This document shows, in pieces, positions 12,623 to 22,788 of a stretch of DNA of 64,000 bases (position 1 is its first letter; each line of letters opens with the position of its first letter). The stretch is from NCBI GenBank assembly GCA_036971715.1, contig JAVHJL010000011.1:1426001-1490000 (forward strand), given 5' to 3'. The notes under the pieces were generated by a model, which saw only the letters and a program-made list of their open reading frames with translations, searched no databases and was not told the origin of the DNA. Source of the DNA: Arthrobotrys musiformis (taxonomy: Eukaryota > Ascomycota > Orbiliomycetes > Orbiliales > Orbiliaceae). The position numbers and the translations under genes were made by a program.

Positions 12623-14924
12623 ATGTCTTCTCACGAGGCCAAAGATCCATGGGGTGCTGCTGAGGCCACTCAGGAGGACAAGCCCCAAGACCCTGAGACC
12701 GATCTCACGATCTCCACCAAGGTCCTCCAAGAGATCGCCAACGAAAAAAACACTGAAAAAGAATGGGCGGAAAAGTCTTCCTATGACTACGGGCAATTTG
12801 CTCGTGATGCTCCTATTCCACCAAACGTGGAGATTCCACTCTACTCGGAAGCTCCACGATTTGAGTGGAAAGAGGAGTATGGCGAGGTTGCTCCTCGAGA
12901 CGATACTCTCGAAAAGATCATCTTCGGAGATGATTTCATTGTTCCAACGATTGTCAATGGTGCCTTCCGAGGGTAAGTGGCTATTTTACCCTTTACTTCA
13001 CTGTTTTTCAGTTGGATGGGTATGTGTTAATAGAAATACAGGATTGGCACTATCGAGATCTCTTGGTACAATGTCAACCGAGAGGTTTGGGACCCCCCAA
13101 AGTACAACAGGTTTGAGGAAATGGCCCTCCATCCCGTCATCATGGAGAATCTTCAACTGTCCCACTACACGGTCCCGACTCCCATCCAACGTGCCTGTAT
13201 CCCAACCATCGTCAAGGGATATGATCTGATCGCCTGTGCTCAAACTGGTAAGCTATCTAACTGGAATCCTTCTTGCAGTTTCGACCAATTCCTAACCAAA
13301 CTCGATAGGTTCTGGCAAAACTGCTGCGTTCCTTGCCCCCATCATCTCCAAGTTGATGGGAAAGATCAAGACCCTCGCTGCTCCTCGCAGTGCCCGTGGT
13401 CGCAAAGCAGAGCCTTTGGTTCTTATCGTCGCTCCAACTCGCGAACTGGCTACCCAGATTTTCCTCGAGTGCCGCAAGTTCTGCTACCGCTCATTCATGA
13501 GACCCTGCTTGGTTTACGGAGGGGCCGACATCCGACCTCAACGTGCCGAGTTGGAGAAAGGTTGCGATCTTGTTGTCGGCACCCCTGGTCGTCTCCAAGA
13601 CTTCATTGATCGAGGGCACATCTCCCTCGGTCGTGTCCGGTAAGTGAAAGTTTTGGCAACATGACGATGACTTATTGAAGTTTAACTAACTTTTATTTCT
13701 CTAAGCTATACGGTCATCGATGAAGCCGACGAGATGCTTGACATGGGTTTCGAACCTCAACTTCGCAAGCTCCTTCACTCTGGTGGTAAGTTAGATACTT
13801 ATGCCTTTATTGAGTAAGGCGCTGATGTGGAGGTCTAGATCACAACGAGGATGAGAACCTCCAAATCATGATGTTCAGCGCCACTTTCCCAGCAGTAAGT
13901 ATATTCTGATATCCATAAAGAAACAGTCTCACTAAGATGCCTCTAGTCTGTTCGCAAGCTCGCCAAGGAGTTTCTTGCGGATGATTATGTCCGTATCACC
14001 GTTGGGCGTATTGGCTCTGTCAATCCGAACGTTGTACAACGTGTAAGTGATGCTCCTGGACATCGTCGTAAACTTGATGTTCTAACAAGATTTTAGATCA
14101 TCTATGCCAGCTTCGAAAAGAAGCGTCAAGCTATCTTCGATCTTTTGGCTTCTTCTCCAGCTGCTCGTACTTTGATCTTTGTCAATGCTAAGCGTGAGGC
14201 TGATAGCCTTGACGATTTCCTTTGGAACAGTGGGTCGATTTCATGAAATCTATAGACCTGGTTGGACTACGCTAAAATTATTTGCAGAGGGTCTCCCAAC
14301 TACGTCCATCCACGGTGATCGTACTCAACGTGAGCGTGAGGATGCTTTGATTGCTTTCCGTACCGGAAAGTGCCCAATTCTCATCGCTACCGATGTTGCC
14401 TCTCGTGGACTTGATGTTCGCAACGTTCTGCATGTCATCAACTATGATATGCCCAAATCCATTGAAGAATATACACATCGTATTGGTAAGTATTTCAGTT
14501 TCTCTACGCTAAATATATTGGGAAACATTTCCTTGTTAACTTTAGATTAGGTCGTACTGCTCGTATCGGAACAATGGGTCTAGCAACCACGTTCTGGAAC
14601 GACAAGGACGGTTCTCATCTTGCCGAGGGGCTCACCAAAGTCTTGATGGAAATGGGTCAAGAGGTCCCATCTTTCTTGGAGTCATACAAGCCTTCCGAAG
14701 AGGAAGGACTCAAATTCGACGAAGAAAGCTCTGATGTCGAGGAAGGTGATACCCCGATCGGTGGTGGCGAAGGTGGAGACGCTGGAGGTGATTGGGATGC
14801 TGGCGAAGCTACCACCACCACTGCTGCTGCAGACACTTGGGGAGGCGGCGGCGGCGACGCCTCTGCCCCTGCCTCTGGTGGTGACAACTGGGCAAGTGGT
14901 GGTGGTGCTTCTGGCGGTTGGTAA
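12623..14924 (+). CDS. Ded1/Vasa-related DEAD-box ATP-dependent RNA helicase
   Basis: 607-residue helicase in nine exons: 12623-12972, 13042-13247, 13309-13639, 13706-13785, 13839-13894, 13947-14042, 14097-14229, 14288-14485 and 14551-14924. The DEAD-box motifs are in order: Q motif (YTVPTPIQ), AQTGSGKT, PTRELA, TPGR, DEAD (residues 301-304), SAT, LIFVNAK, ATDVASRGLD and HRIGRTAR. Catalytic residues are present. The core resembles Ded1/DDX3/Vasa, but the N-terminus (RFEWKEEYGEV) and the acidic, Gly/Trp-rich tail ending ASGGW differ from yeast Ded1. From memory this matches a second Ded1-like family of Pezizomycotina, so I give no symbol. It probably remodels mRNA during translation or ribonucleoprotein assembly. 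The gene is convergent with the CENP-O gene. Confidence 0.92.
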
Positions 14925-15670
14925 AGGTCTTCAGGTGTTTAATTTGGCACACTCTAGATCTCTCCCTAGCCGACACCCATCGTCCTTTGATTCGTATCCT
15001 GTTCTCTTTTCGTTTCATGTATTCATTTTTCCTTTTTATTTTCCCTCCTTCCACCACCACCCATAGGTTCAAAAGAGCCATCGGGGAAAAACCCCCCATA
15101 GGTGGAGGGAGGGGAATCTTTCGAAAATTTCCTTTTTTAGCAGGCATCTGTTTTTTTCTTTCATTGTTATATGGGCCGCATCGTTCTCTGGTATTTCTCA
15201 CGGGGCGTTCTATAGAGGGCGCTGGATTATTCACTTTTATTCTAGGTGGAAATGGGGCATGTATTTAAAGACATGCTCGTACTATTACTGCTACTAACAC
15301 TCCGGGTAGCTAACCCCCTTTATTTCCAGGGTAATCCTTCTCTCCTCCGATTTCATCGCGGGGGGGAGTAGGGATTGCTCTGTGATGGAAGGGCACTGCC
15401 CCGGTTGGATAATCTAGGGGGGGGGAACAAATAAACGACAATTGAAGAGAGAGGGGGGATTCGTGCGATCACGCCCCCCTCTTTCTTCCTCAATAATCCC
15501 CCCTAGGGATTCTGGCTATAGTGGTATGAGATAGGCGAACAAAATCAATCAAAGAAAATTTCCAAAAAGTATTTTGCATTCCGTAAAACTATACTACTGG
15601 TGATCATACAAAGAGTTGCTATATTGCTAGATGAGAGAGAGATTGATGGAGAAGAAGAGGAAGAGAATGA
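14925..15670. other. Convergent 3' region between helicase and CENP-O genes
   Basis: This holds the 3' ends of two genes transcribed toward each other. It has several runs of six or more G or C, and a nested inverted repeat at 15414-15506 that is listed separately. No coding gene is supported. Confidence 0.6.
15414..15506. repeat. Nested G/C-run inverted repeat (hairpin or cruciform)
   Basis: The outer arms are CTAGGGGGG (15414-15422) and CCCCCCTAG (15498-15506), nine perfect base pairs. Inside them, ATTGA (15441) pairs with TCAAT (ending 15494). AGAGGGGGG then pairs with CCCCCCTCT (15474-15482), and CGTG (15462-15465) pairs with CACG (15470-15473) around a CGAT loop. It lies between two convergent genes, so a 3'-end, termination or insulating role is possible but unproven. 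Confidence 0.8.
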
Positions 15671-16768
15671 TTATATGGGAGAAGGAGACCATTTCAGTCT
15701 ATCGAAAAGACCGTCGATCCAATCCGTGGAGTCCGTGGCGCCTCTGACCCAATCGGCACCCTTGATTTGCATTTCCATCTGGAGGATTCTTTCGTTATTT
15801 TCTTTGACGATGAGACCCTCGATTCCTCCTTCCTGCGTGAGTGCTATCCACGCATGTCTCTTTTTGGAACCGTCGGTGTTATCGGCCCATTGGATCTCGA
15901 CGAGCCTGACTTCTGGATCTATTGTGAATTCCGAAACGTATATATCCTCCGGGGTCCGAGAGTTGGATTTAAGACTCTCTTTGACGGCGTTTTGGACGTG
16001 CAGGAGCTTTGCCCTGCGAAGGTAGTGGAGGACGAGGAAGCTTCTGACGTCCCTGGCGAATCTATCCAGATTCTGCGGTTTAGGCGGCGGGGGTAAATGT
16101 TTCTCCGCCAGAAGATTGAGTTCCTGGATAAAATAAGCGGGGATGGTGTGTCTGTGGAGATCTAGATGGGTTTCGGAGGGGACCGGGGAAGGGGAAGGGT
16201 TTTCGGGGGTGGGTTTGGGGGTTGCATCGTGGGGTTTTAGGAAGAGGTAGTAGGGGGTGCCGAATTTGCCGTCTGCCATTACTTCTATGCGGATTCCTGT
16301 TATTTTGTTTTTATCACCGTTGTTGTCGGTTTCTTCTCGATTGAAGGAGGAGGAAGGGTCTGCGATGGAGAATTTGGTGAGGCCGGTCATGCGGTATAGA
16401 GCCTCTTGGGTCCATTCTTGGTGATCCTTGGAGATTTCGGCGGAACGGGCGAGGAGGATGGCGTTTAGGTTTTTGTCTGAGATTTGGAGGGAGGGGAGGG
16501 AGGTTGTTATTGTTGAGGGGGCGGAGGAGGAGAGGTGGTCTTTGAGGGATCTTGTGGAGCGGAGGGCGAGGAGGGCGGTTTGGTGGGCGTTACGGAGTTT
16601 GGTGAGGTCGTGGACTGGAGTGTATGGTTAGTATTATATATATTGAAATTGAAATTGAAGTTGAAGTTGGAATGGATGGATGGCATGCATACTTTGCTGC
16701 TGGAGTTCTTCGAGGGAGGGTTCGTCTAGCAGGTCCAGCTGATCTAATGTCGATGGCGGTGAGGACAT
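15671..16768 (-). CDS. CENP-O/Mcm21 family kinetochore protein
   Basis: Predicted 339-residue inner-kinetochore subunit. In yeast Mcm21 pairs with Ctf19 in the COMA complex, linking centromeric chromatin to the outer kinetochore. Two exons, 16768-16693 and 16614-15671, are joined by a GT-AG intron with a perfect TACTAAC branch point, and the frame closes. The N-terminus (LDQLDLLDEPSLEELQQ, then KLRNAHQTALLALRS) is a likely coiled coil. The middle and C-terminal half contain the CENP-O pattern (ALYRMTGLTKFSI, YYLFLKPHD, HTIPAYFIQELNLLAEKHL, RFARDVRSFLVLHYLRRAKL). Length fits the family. Sequence conservation in this family is weak, so the call rests on the overall pattern rather than an active site. 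It is divergent from the acetyl-CoA transporter gene. Confidence 0.8.
16643..16683. repeat. TTGAAA/TTGAAG and ATGG simple repeats in CENP-O intron 1
   Basis: Four to five hexamer units of TTGAAA shifting to TTGAAG (16643-16670), followed by ATGGATGGATGG, lie inside the only intron of the CENP-O gene. Such tracts are often polymorphic between strains. Confidence 0.75.
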
Positions 16769-17804
16769 GGTGAAATTTGGTTTATTTGATTGCTGGTGAT
16801 GTTGATTGATATATGTATATTAGGTATTCTTTGAAGTTGTGGGATATCGAGATGTCGAGATGTTGATATTGGGGAAGTGTGTTGGGGGATGTTGTATTTT
16901 GGGGCGTGTTGTGAGCAGGACAACGCTTTTTCCAGAAGTTGATTGAAATCGAAGGTGAACAAGAGCGAATGAATGAATTCGAATGGGAAGAAAGAGAGGG
17001 GGAAAAGAGAAAGTGGATACAGATAAGATAAGATTATTCAGATCTTATCGATATAGGTATCGATATCATGCCATTTCCATGGTGGTTATACAACCATCCA
17101 TGCAGCGTGGGTCTTGAGCTTGCTTTAGTTAATCTCGCGATGCCAGAAGACAGCGGGTCGCGTTTTGCATGTCCGTTCGGCCTCGCGACCAACCAAACCA
17201 TCCAAATTAAACCAAGCCAAGCTGCTTGATGTCAGTTAGCTGCCAGATAATCAGCTAATCAACCCAGCTAAAACAACGAGAACCGCCTCTGATAATATAA
17301 TATAGAACACCAATATTGGCATCCTGGCTGGATTCAAGGGTTGGTCGAGTCGAGGCGAGTCGAGTGCAGGGACAATGGCCTCTCTTTTGTCCCTTTGAGG
17401 TCTTATATCACCTATATCCACTCTTCATTCCTTCCTCCTCCTGCGACATCACTCCAGACGACACCATCAATCAACCATCGACTGATCAATCACATCCTTT
17501 CAAGACACTTTATCCACTCGAAGCCGAAGTCCGAAAGACACATCGCCCGTTATTACCTATTGCCTCCCTACGCTGTCGATACAGGACAGGATAGGACAGG
17601 ACAGCCCACGTTTCGGATTCGCGTGGCTCGTTAGTTAGCCCGAGAGCTAGTTAGTTAGCTTGCAAGCGGCGTAGCGCGACGGGCATCCATCGATTCCCGC
17701 ATCTGCCAATCTGGCCTCCCCACACCACACCAACATTTCAAATCATATTAAGAAAGAAAGCCAAAAGCTCAAAACCTCGAGCCGTAATCAATCAATCATC
17801 TTGC
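16769..17804. other. Divergent promoter region, CENP-O and acetyl-CoA transporter
   Basis: About 1 kb separates the two start codons of a head-to-head pair and should contain both promoters and leaders. The sequence around 17040-17070 has repeated GATATC/ATCGAT elements, and 17400-17800 is C/T-rich. No gene is supported. Confidence 0.55.
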
Positions 17805-20052
17805 ATGTCGATTCCTCTCAAGTCCTTCTCTTCTGCCTCTTCATCCAAGACCCCTGGCACCGTCGAATTCGAACTCGAACCTGAAGACCAACAGCTGCTG
17901 TTGCACAGGTATTTTATACACACACCCTTTTTGTAGCTATGCAATGGATTATCTAATGGATTACTGATATGCGCGACTCGACCTCTAGAACTTCGTCTGA
18001 TTCTGCCCTTTCCACCCCTTCCTCCTCTTCCCCTTCCCCTTCTTCTTCATCCCCAGAAAACAATAACGGTCAGGAACACCCCAAGACTATGAGCAAGTCT
18101 GGATCCATACGGAAATCCGCCAAAAATCCCAAATCCTCCCGGGACAGGCAACCCCCCTCCATCGCCACCTCCATAGAATTCGGCGCCACAGCCGCCCTTT
18201 CTCCAAACCCATCCTCGCCCGTCATGAACGCCAACAGCAATGTCGAGCTTCGGAAGAAACACTCCACATCCTTTGAAAACGGTTCCAGCAGTGCCTCCCA
18301 GGCCCAGCATCTAATGGATCGGGAAGAGTTCAGCTTGGACCACGATCATGCGCCGAATACCCCTTCTCAATCCCTATCGGGGTTGTCGCCCCAGGACCAA
18401 CGTAACTTTGCACTACTGGTCCTACTCTACTTCCTGCAAGGTGTTCCCATGGGTCTGGCCAGTGGCTCCGTACCCTTCCTGTTAAAATCGAAACTCTCGT
18501 ACGCTCAAATCGGTACATTCTCCCTGGCCGCCTACCCTTACTCGATGAAACTCGCATGGAGCCCGATAGTCGACGCTATCTGGAGCACTAGATTCGGAAG
18601 GAGAAAGAGCTGGATTGTTCCAATCCAGGCCTGTAGCGGACTGATGATGCTGTGGTTGGGTAGTCGGATCGATAATTTGATGGAGCACGCCGAGAACAAC
18701 ATTGGAACTTTCACTGCCACTTTCTTCGGATTGGTCTTTTTGTGTGCCACGCAGGATATTGCTGTTGACGGTTAGTGATGCTCTCGGATTCATTTTGGCC
18801 AAAATTGCGTGCGCGCACAAGAGAGATTGATACTGACTGAATCGACTAGGTTGGGCGCTGACGTTAATATCACCCCAAAACATCTCGTATGCTTCGACGG
18901 CGCAAACCGTCGGACTGACTGCCGGCCAATTCTTGTCTTTCACCGTATTCCTCGCCTTCAACTCGGCCGACTTTGCCAACCGATGGTTTCGAAGTGTGCC
19001 CAAGGATGTCGGATTAATGACCTTGAGTGGATATCTCACTTTCTGGGGTTGGTTCTACCTGCTGGTAACAATCGGACTCGCCGTCCTCAAGAAGGAGGAA
19101 CGGACCAGAACTCGCGATGGCCTAGTATCTGTATACAAGACCATGTGGGGTATTATGAAGCTCAAGAGTATGTCAATTCCAGCCATTTCACCCCCCCTGA
19201 TATTTCTCCATTATTGACAAATTCCCTTGTCGCTAGACATCCAGCTCTTTATCATAATCCATCTCATCTGCAAAATCGGCTTCCAAGTCAACGACGCCGT
19301 CACAAACCTCAAGCTCCTCGACCTTGGCTTCTCCCAGGAAGACTTGGCCCTCACCGTTCTTATCGACTTCCCCTTCGAGATCGGTCTGGGCTACTACGCC
19401 GGTAAATGGTGCGCCGACTTCCAGCCCATGACCCTCTGGTGTTATGCCTTTGTTGGCCGTCTCCTAGCCGCCGTCATCGCACACATCACCGTCGCTATCT
19501 TCCCACCCAGCGGAGTGGTGGATACCTGGTACCTCCTCGTCGTCATCGCCGAACACATCTTCTCGACCTTCAGCAGCACAGTCATGTTTGTCGCCGTATC
19601 CGCCTTCCACGCTAAAATCGCAGACCCTCTAATCGGCGGCACCTACATGACGCTATTAGCCACCGTATCGAATCTCGGCGGTACATTCCCACGAGTGTTC
19701 GTATTAAAGATGGTCGACGCCTTCACGGTCGCCAACTGCGATGGATTCAAAGACCCCACCGGCGTGTTGACACAGACGTTCAGCTGTGTCGCGCAGGATG
19801 CGAAGAAGCATTGTATCGATATGGGTGGTAGCTGCTCAGTCGCGAAGGATGGGTATTATATTACGAATATAATATGTGTTCTCTTCGGTGCGGTTACGTT
19901 TTGGGGATTTATCAGAGGTGCTGTTGGGAAGTTGCAATGTAAGTCTCTTTTTTTCATTCATCCATTCCTTCTTTGTTTATGGGTTTACTAATTGTTTCTG
20001 TCGTATGTTAGCATTACCGTTGAGAGCATGGAGATTAGCCGGGCAATCGTGA
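17805..20052 (+). CDS. Acetyl-coenzyme A transporter (AT-1/SLC33A1 family)
   Basis: 648-residue multi-pass protein of the SLC33A1 family, which imports cytosolic acetyl-CoA into the ER or Golgi lumen for acetylation of secretory cargo. Exons are 17805-17908, 17989-18770, 18850-19167, 19237-19938 and 20012-20052. The frame closes exactly. The first 130 residues are Ser/Pro-rich and cytosolic in appearance. The membrane core starts near FALLVLLYFLQGVPMGLASG and carries the family pattern PFLLKSKLSYAQIGTFSLA, PYSMKLAWSPIVDA and FGRRKSWIVPIQ, then DIAVDGWALTL across the second intron. A luminal Cys-rich loop near the end (NCDGF, FSCVAQDAKKHCIDMGGSC) is also typical. The start is the first ATG of the open exon. 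It is convergent with the queuosine-salvage gene. Confidence 0.92.
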
Positions 20053-20583
20053 TTATGATGCCACGGACGAGAATTCGCAAAAAAGTTAACACGAGTAACG
20101 AGAAGTTAAACCCTTTTATTCACATTGTATCAAAGATACTTTGAATTTGGGAAACAAAAAAAAAAGTTGGCCTCTCTATCTATGCTCTTTTTCCTTCTGG
20201 GCTTGTTTTCTCTCCCCCGAGGGCGGGAAAGTAGACTATATATAGGTATTTTTGTACAGTATCCCTGCATACATTGGTAGTACGGTGCATCTGGAGATCT
20301 GTTTTTTCTCTCTTTTCTTTTCTTTTCTTTCTTAGATCTTTTATCTTAATTAGATCTTGGGGTGTCTTTTATGTATATCATGCATACCGGGGATGGAGGG
20401 GACAATTTTTAGGATCATGTAATCTCAAGCTAGCTAGCGGGATCGAATGAAGATTTCTATCTGAATAAAAAGGATATATATTCTTACATATCAATAACGT
20501 GCTAACAAAAAATGAATAAGTCTACCCAAAAAACCCACATGGTATCTATACAATCCCAACAAAAACCAAGAAGAAAAAAAGAA
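20053..20583. other. Convergent 3' region of transporter and queuosine-salvage genes
   Basis: AT-rich spacer with an A-run near 20155 and a TTTTC-rich tract near 20310-20330. It probably contains both 3' untranslated regions. Nothing else is recognised. Confidence 0.55.
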
Positions 20584-21819
20584 TTAATACCAAATACTCC
20601 TCGTCCGATGCGTGGGGATCATTTCCCTCCCCTGAACCTCCCACTGCTTCGCAGTATCATACAAGAAAAAATCAATAAGAATAGCATTAACCTTCGCCTC
20701 CGGATGTTTCTTCACAATCTCCCGTCTTATCAACTCCACGCAATGGATCGTACAACCCCTGATCTCGGTTTCGTATCTCGATTGCGGGGCGATGGGTTTT
20801 CGGTCTTTGATGGTGTGTTCGAGCGGTGGGGAGTACATTAGACATCCTAGCGTGTGAAGGATTTGGGGGATACGGTAGTCGGCGAACATGGTGATTTTGT
20901 TGATGTCGTGGAAGGTGCCGTGGGAGGTGCCGTTGAAGGAGGCCCAGATGTCTGTTTATTTCATGAGATGTTAGATATCTTTAGATGTATTTAATATAGA
21001 AGGTGTGGGGAGCTTGCCGGCTACGAGGATTTGAGCTCGCTTGTAGAAGTTTATCTGACGACCTTGGAAGGTGGTTTCGTCTCTGAAGCAGGGGAATTCG
21101 TCGACTATTAGGTTGACGAGGGCGGCTGCAGAGCCGTCTGCTTCTTTGATGCAATTGACGAACGAGCCGTTGAATTGCTATTCAAAAGGTTAATTGTTTT
21201 GTGCTATTGATAGTATAGTTTGGGGTGATGGATGGATGGGTACCTCGCAAAGAACCTCTCCTGCCTCACGGAGGCAAGCTATTCTCTCCGCTAGCATTGG
21301 GATAGGTGTTTCTGTTGACGGTCTGAATATCCGCTCGAGGACTTCATCGGTACAGACCGTCCTATCCGCCCAGAAATACGGACTGGTGATTGGTATCCCC
21401 TCATCCAATGCCCTTCGCAACGTCGCCACCAAACTCCAATACCCATCCTCTTTCCTCCCGTTATACTCCACCACAAACGGCTTCTTCGGATCATCCGCCC
21501 AGAAAGAGAAATTGAGCAAATCCATAACGAATATAAAGTCCACCTGTTCTTTATCCTTCGTGTGAGGGTGGAGAATATGTGAGTCCCAGGTTTGGGTGCC
21601 GAAGTGCTCCGCTTCCATGCATTTTATTATCGTCTCGGCTGCTTCTTTGCAGGATCGCATGTCCAGGGCGACGTCGATGGCATTATCGTAGATGTATTCG
21701 GCGCTTTTTAGGACGCCGGTGTCCGGTTCGGGTTTGGAGGTTGATGGGTTGGCGGTTAGGCCCATTGCTTTACGCATGAATTCGAGGAGGTCATGGTCTG
21801 TGTCGTCGTCGACGGTCAT
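20584..21819 (-). CDS. Queuosine 5'-phosphate N-glycosylase/hydrolase (queuine salvage, DUF2419)
   Basis: 367-residue member of the Qng1/DUF2419 queuosine-salvage family. It releases queuine from queuosine 5'-phosphate so that it can be re-inserted into tRNAs. Eukaryotes cannot make queuine and must scavenge it. Exons on the minus strand are 21819-21244, 21177-21018 and 20951-20584. The second intron has a GC-AG boundary (donor GCAAG at 21017); no GT donor nearby keeps the frame. Family motifs are VDFIFVMDLLNFSFWAD, VVEYNGRKEDGYWSLVATL, RALDEGIPITSPYFW, then FYKRAQILVAD joined across the GC intron to IWASFNGT, and FADYRIPQIL. Length is normal for fungi. It is divergent from the TRF-like gene. 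Confidence 0.9.
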
Positions 21820-22788
21820 GGTTTTGATATTAAGATTGGTATTACTATGTCTTTCTTTTTTCTAGTAATTTTGAATTATGGGTGGGAATGAAGTTGTGTA
21901 AAGATTCTGGGGAAGTTGTTTTGTTAGTCACAAGTCCTTTTTGCCTTATCGTAATTAATATGGGGAGAGGGATTAGGGGGAGAAATGAAGGAGGAAAGGG
22001 AGGCAAACCTTCTTATGAATGAGTAATTGCTCGCCGGATACTCCGTACCACTGATTTGAGTATTGTCTGTAGGAGCTTCCCGACTGGAATGAATTGCTCT
22101 AGCCTTCTAAGCTATATAGTCTAAAGGTAACAGCGGGAAATATGGCATGACATGTTGGAGTTTTTTTTTTTTTTGCTTTCGACGTTTGACCCAGCAAGTG
22201 GACTACTGAATGTAGTGCAACTGATTGTCAGGGTGTAGCTGCAGATGCAAGGCCTATGCGGCAGGGTCAGGGTTCTCGAATCCGGCCGTTGGCTTGGCGC
22301 CTGTTGCTGTGATTGTCTCGGAGCAGTCAGTAAGAACCAAAGTACTTAGGCTTCCTGAAGTGGTAGTTATCCAGACGGTTCTCACATAGTTTAATTGGAC
22401 GACGCCGTTGAAATTGGTGCGAGGCCCGACGGATGGTATGATGTCGAGATGCAGGTTTTTTTTGTTTTTTGGCGATGGTGTTTCTTTCCAGAATCTCTTA
22501 TCATGTTGGCGTCATTCCTGCACGATGCATCTGGTTACTGAAGCTCCAGCTCGGTCGCAACCGAATTTGGGTTGCAAAATGAAAAAGCGCGTTGTTTTTT
22601 GTTTATTTCCCAACCTAAACCTACTTTTCGCCTGACCAAACCCCAAAACCTAAACCCCATTTTCCAAATCAAATCAACTTTCCATCTCATCTCCCACTTC
22701 GAACCGCACAACGGCCCCCCCCGCATACCACCCGTTCCCCCCCCCCTTACCGGTACCGAAAAAAAGATACATAATCAATGCTTTGACA
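21820..22788. other. Divergent promoter region, queuosine salvage and TRF-like genes
   Basis: This 969-base interval holds the promoters of a head-to-head pair. It contains a 14-base T-run (22161-22174), a TACTCCGTAC element near 22038, a C-run near 22735 and the CCTAAACC motifs listed separately. No gene is supported. Confidence 0.55.
22611..22660. promoter_or_regulatory. Telomere-like CCTAAACC motifs upstream of the TRF-like gene
   Basis: Two copies of AACCTAAACC (22612-22621 and 22647-22656), with CCAAACCCCAAAACC between them, lie 130 to 180 bases before the start of the telomere-binding protein gene. They resemble the CCCTAA telomere unit but are not perfect tandem copies. A role in self-regulation is speculation. 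Confidence 0.4.
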
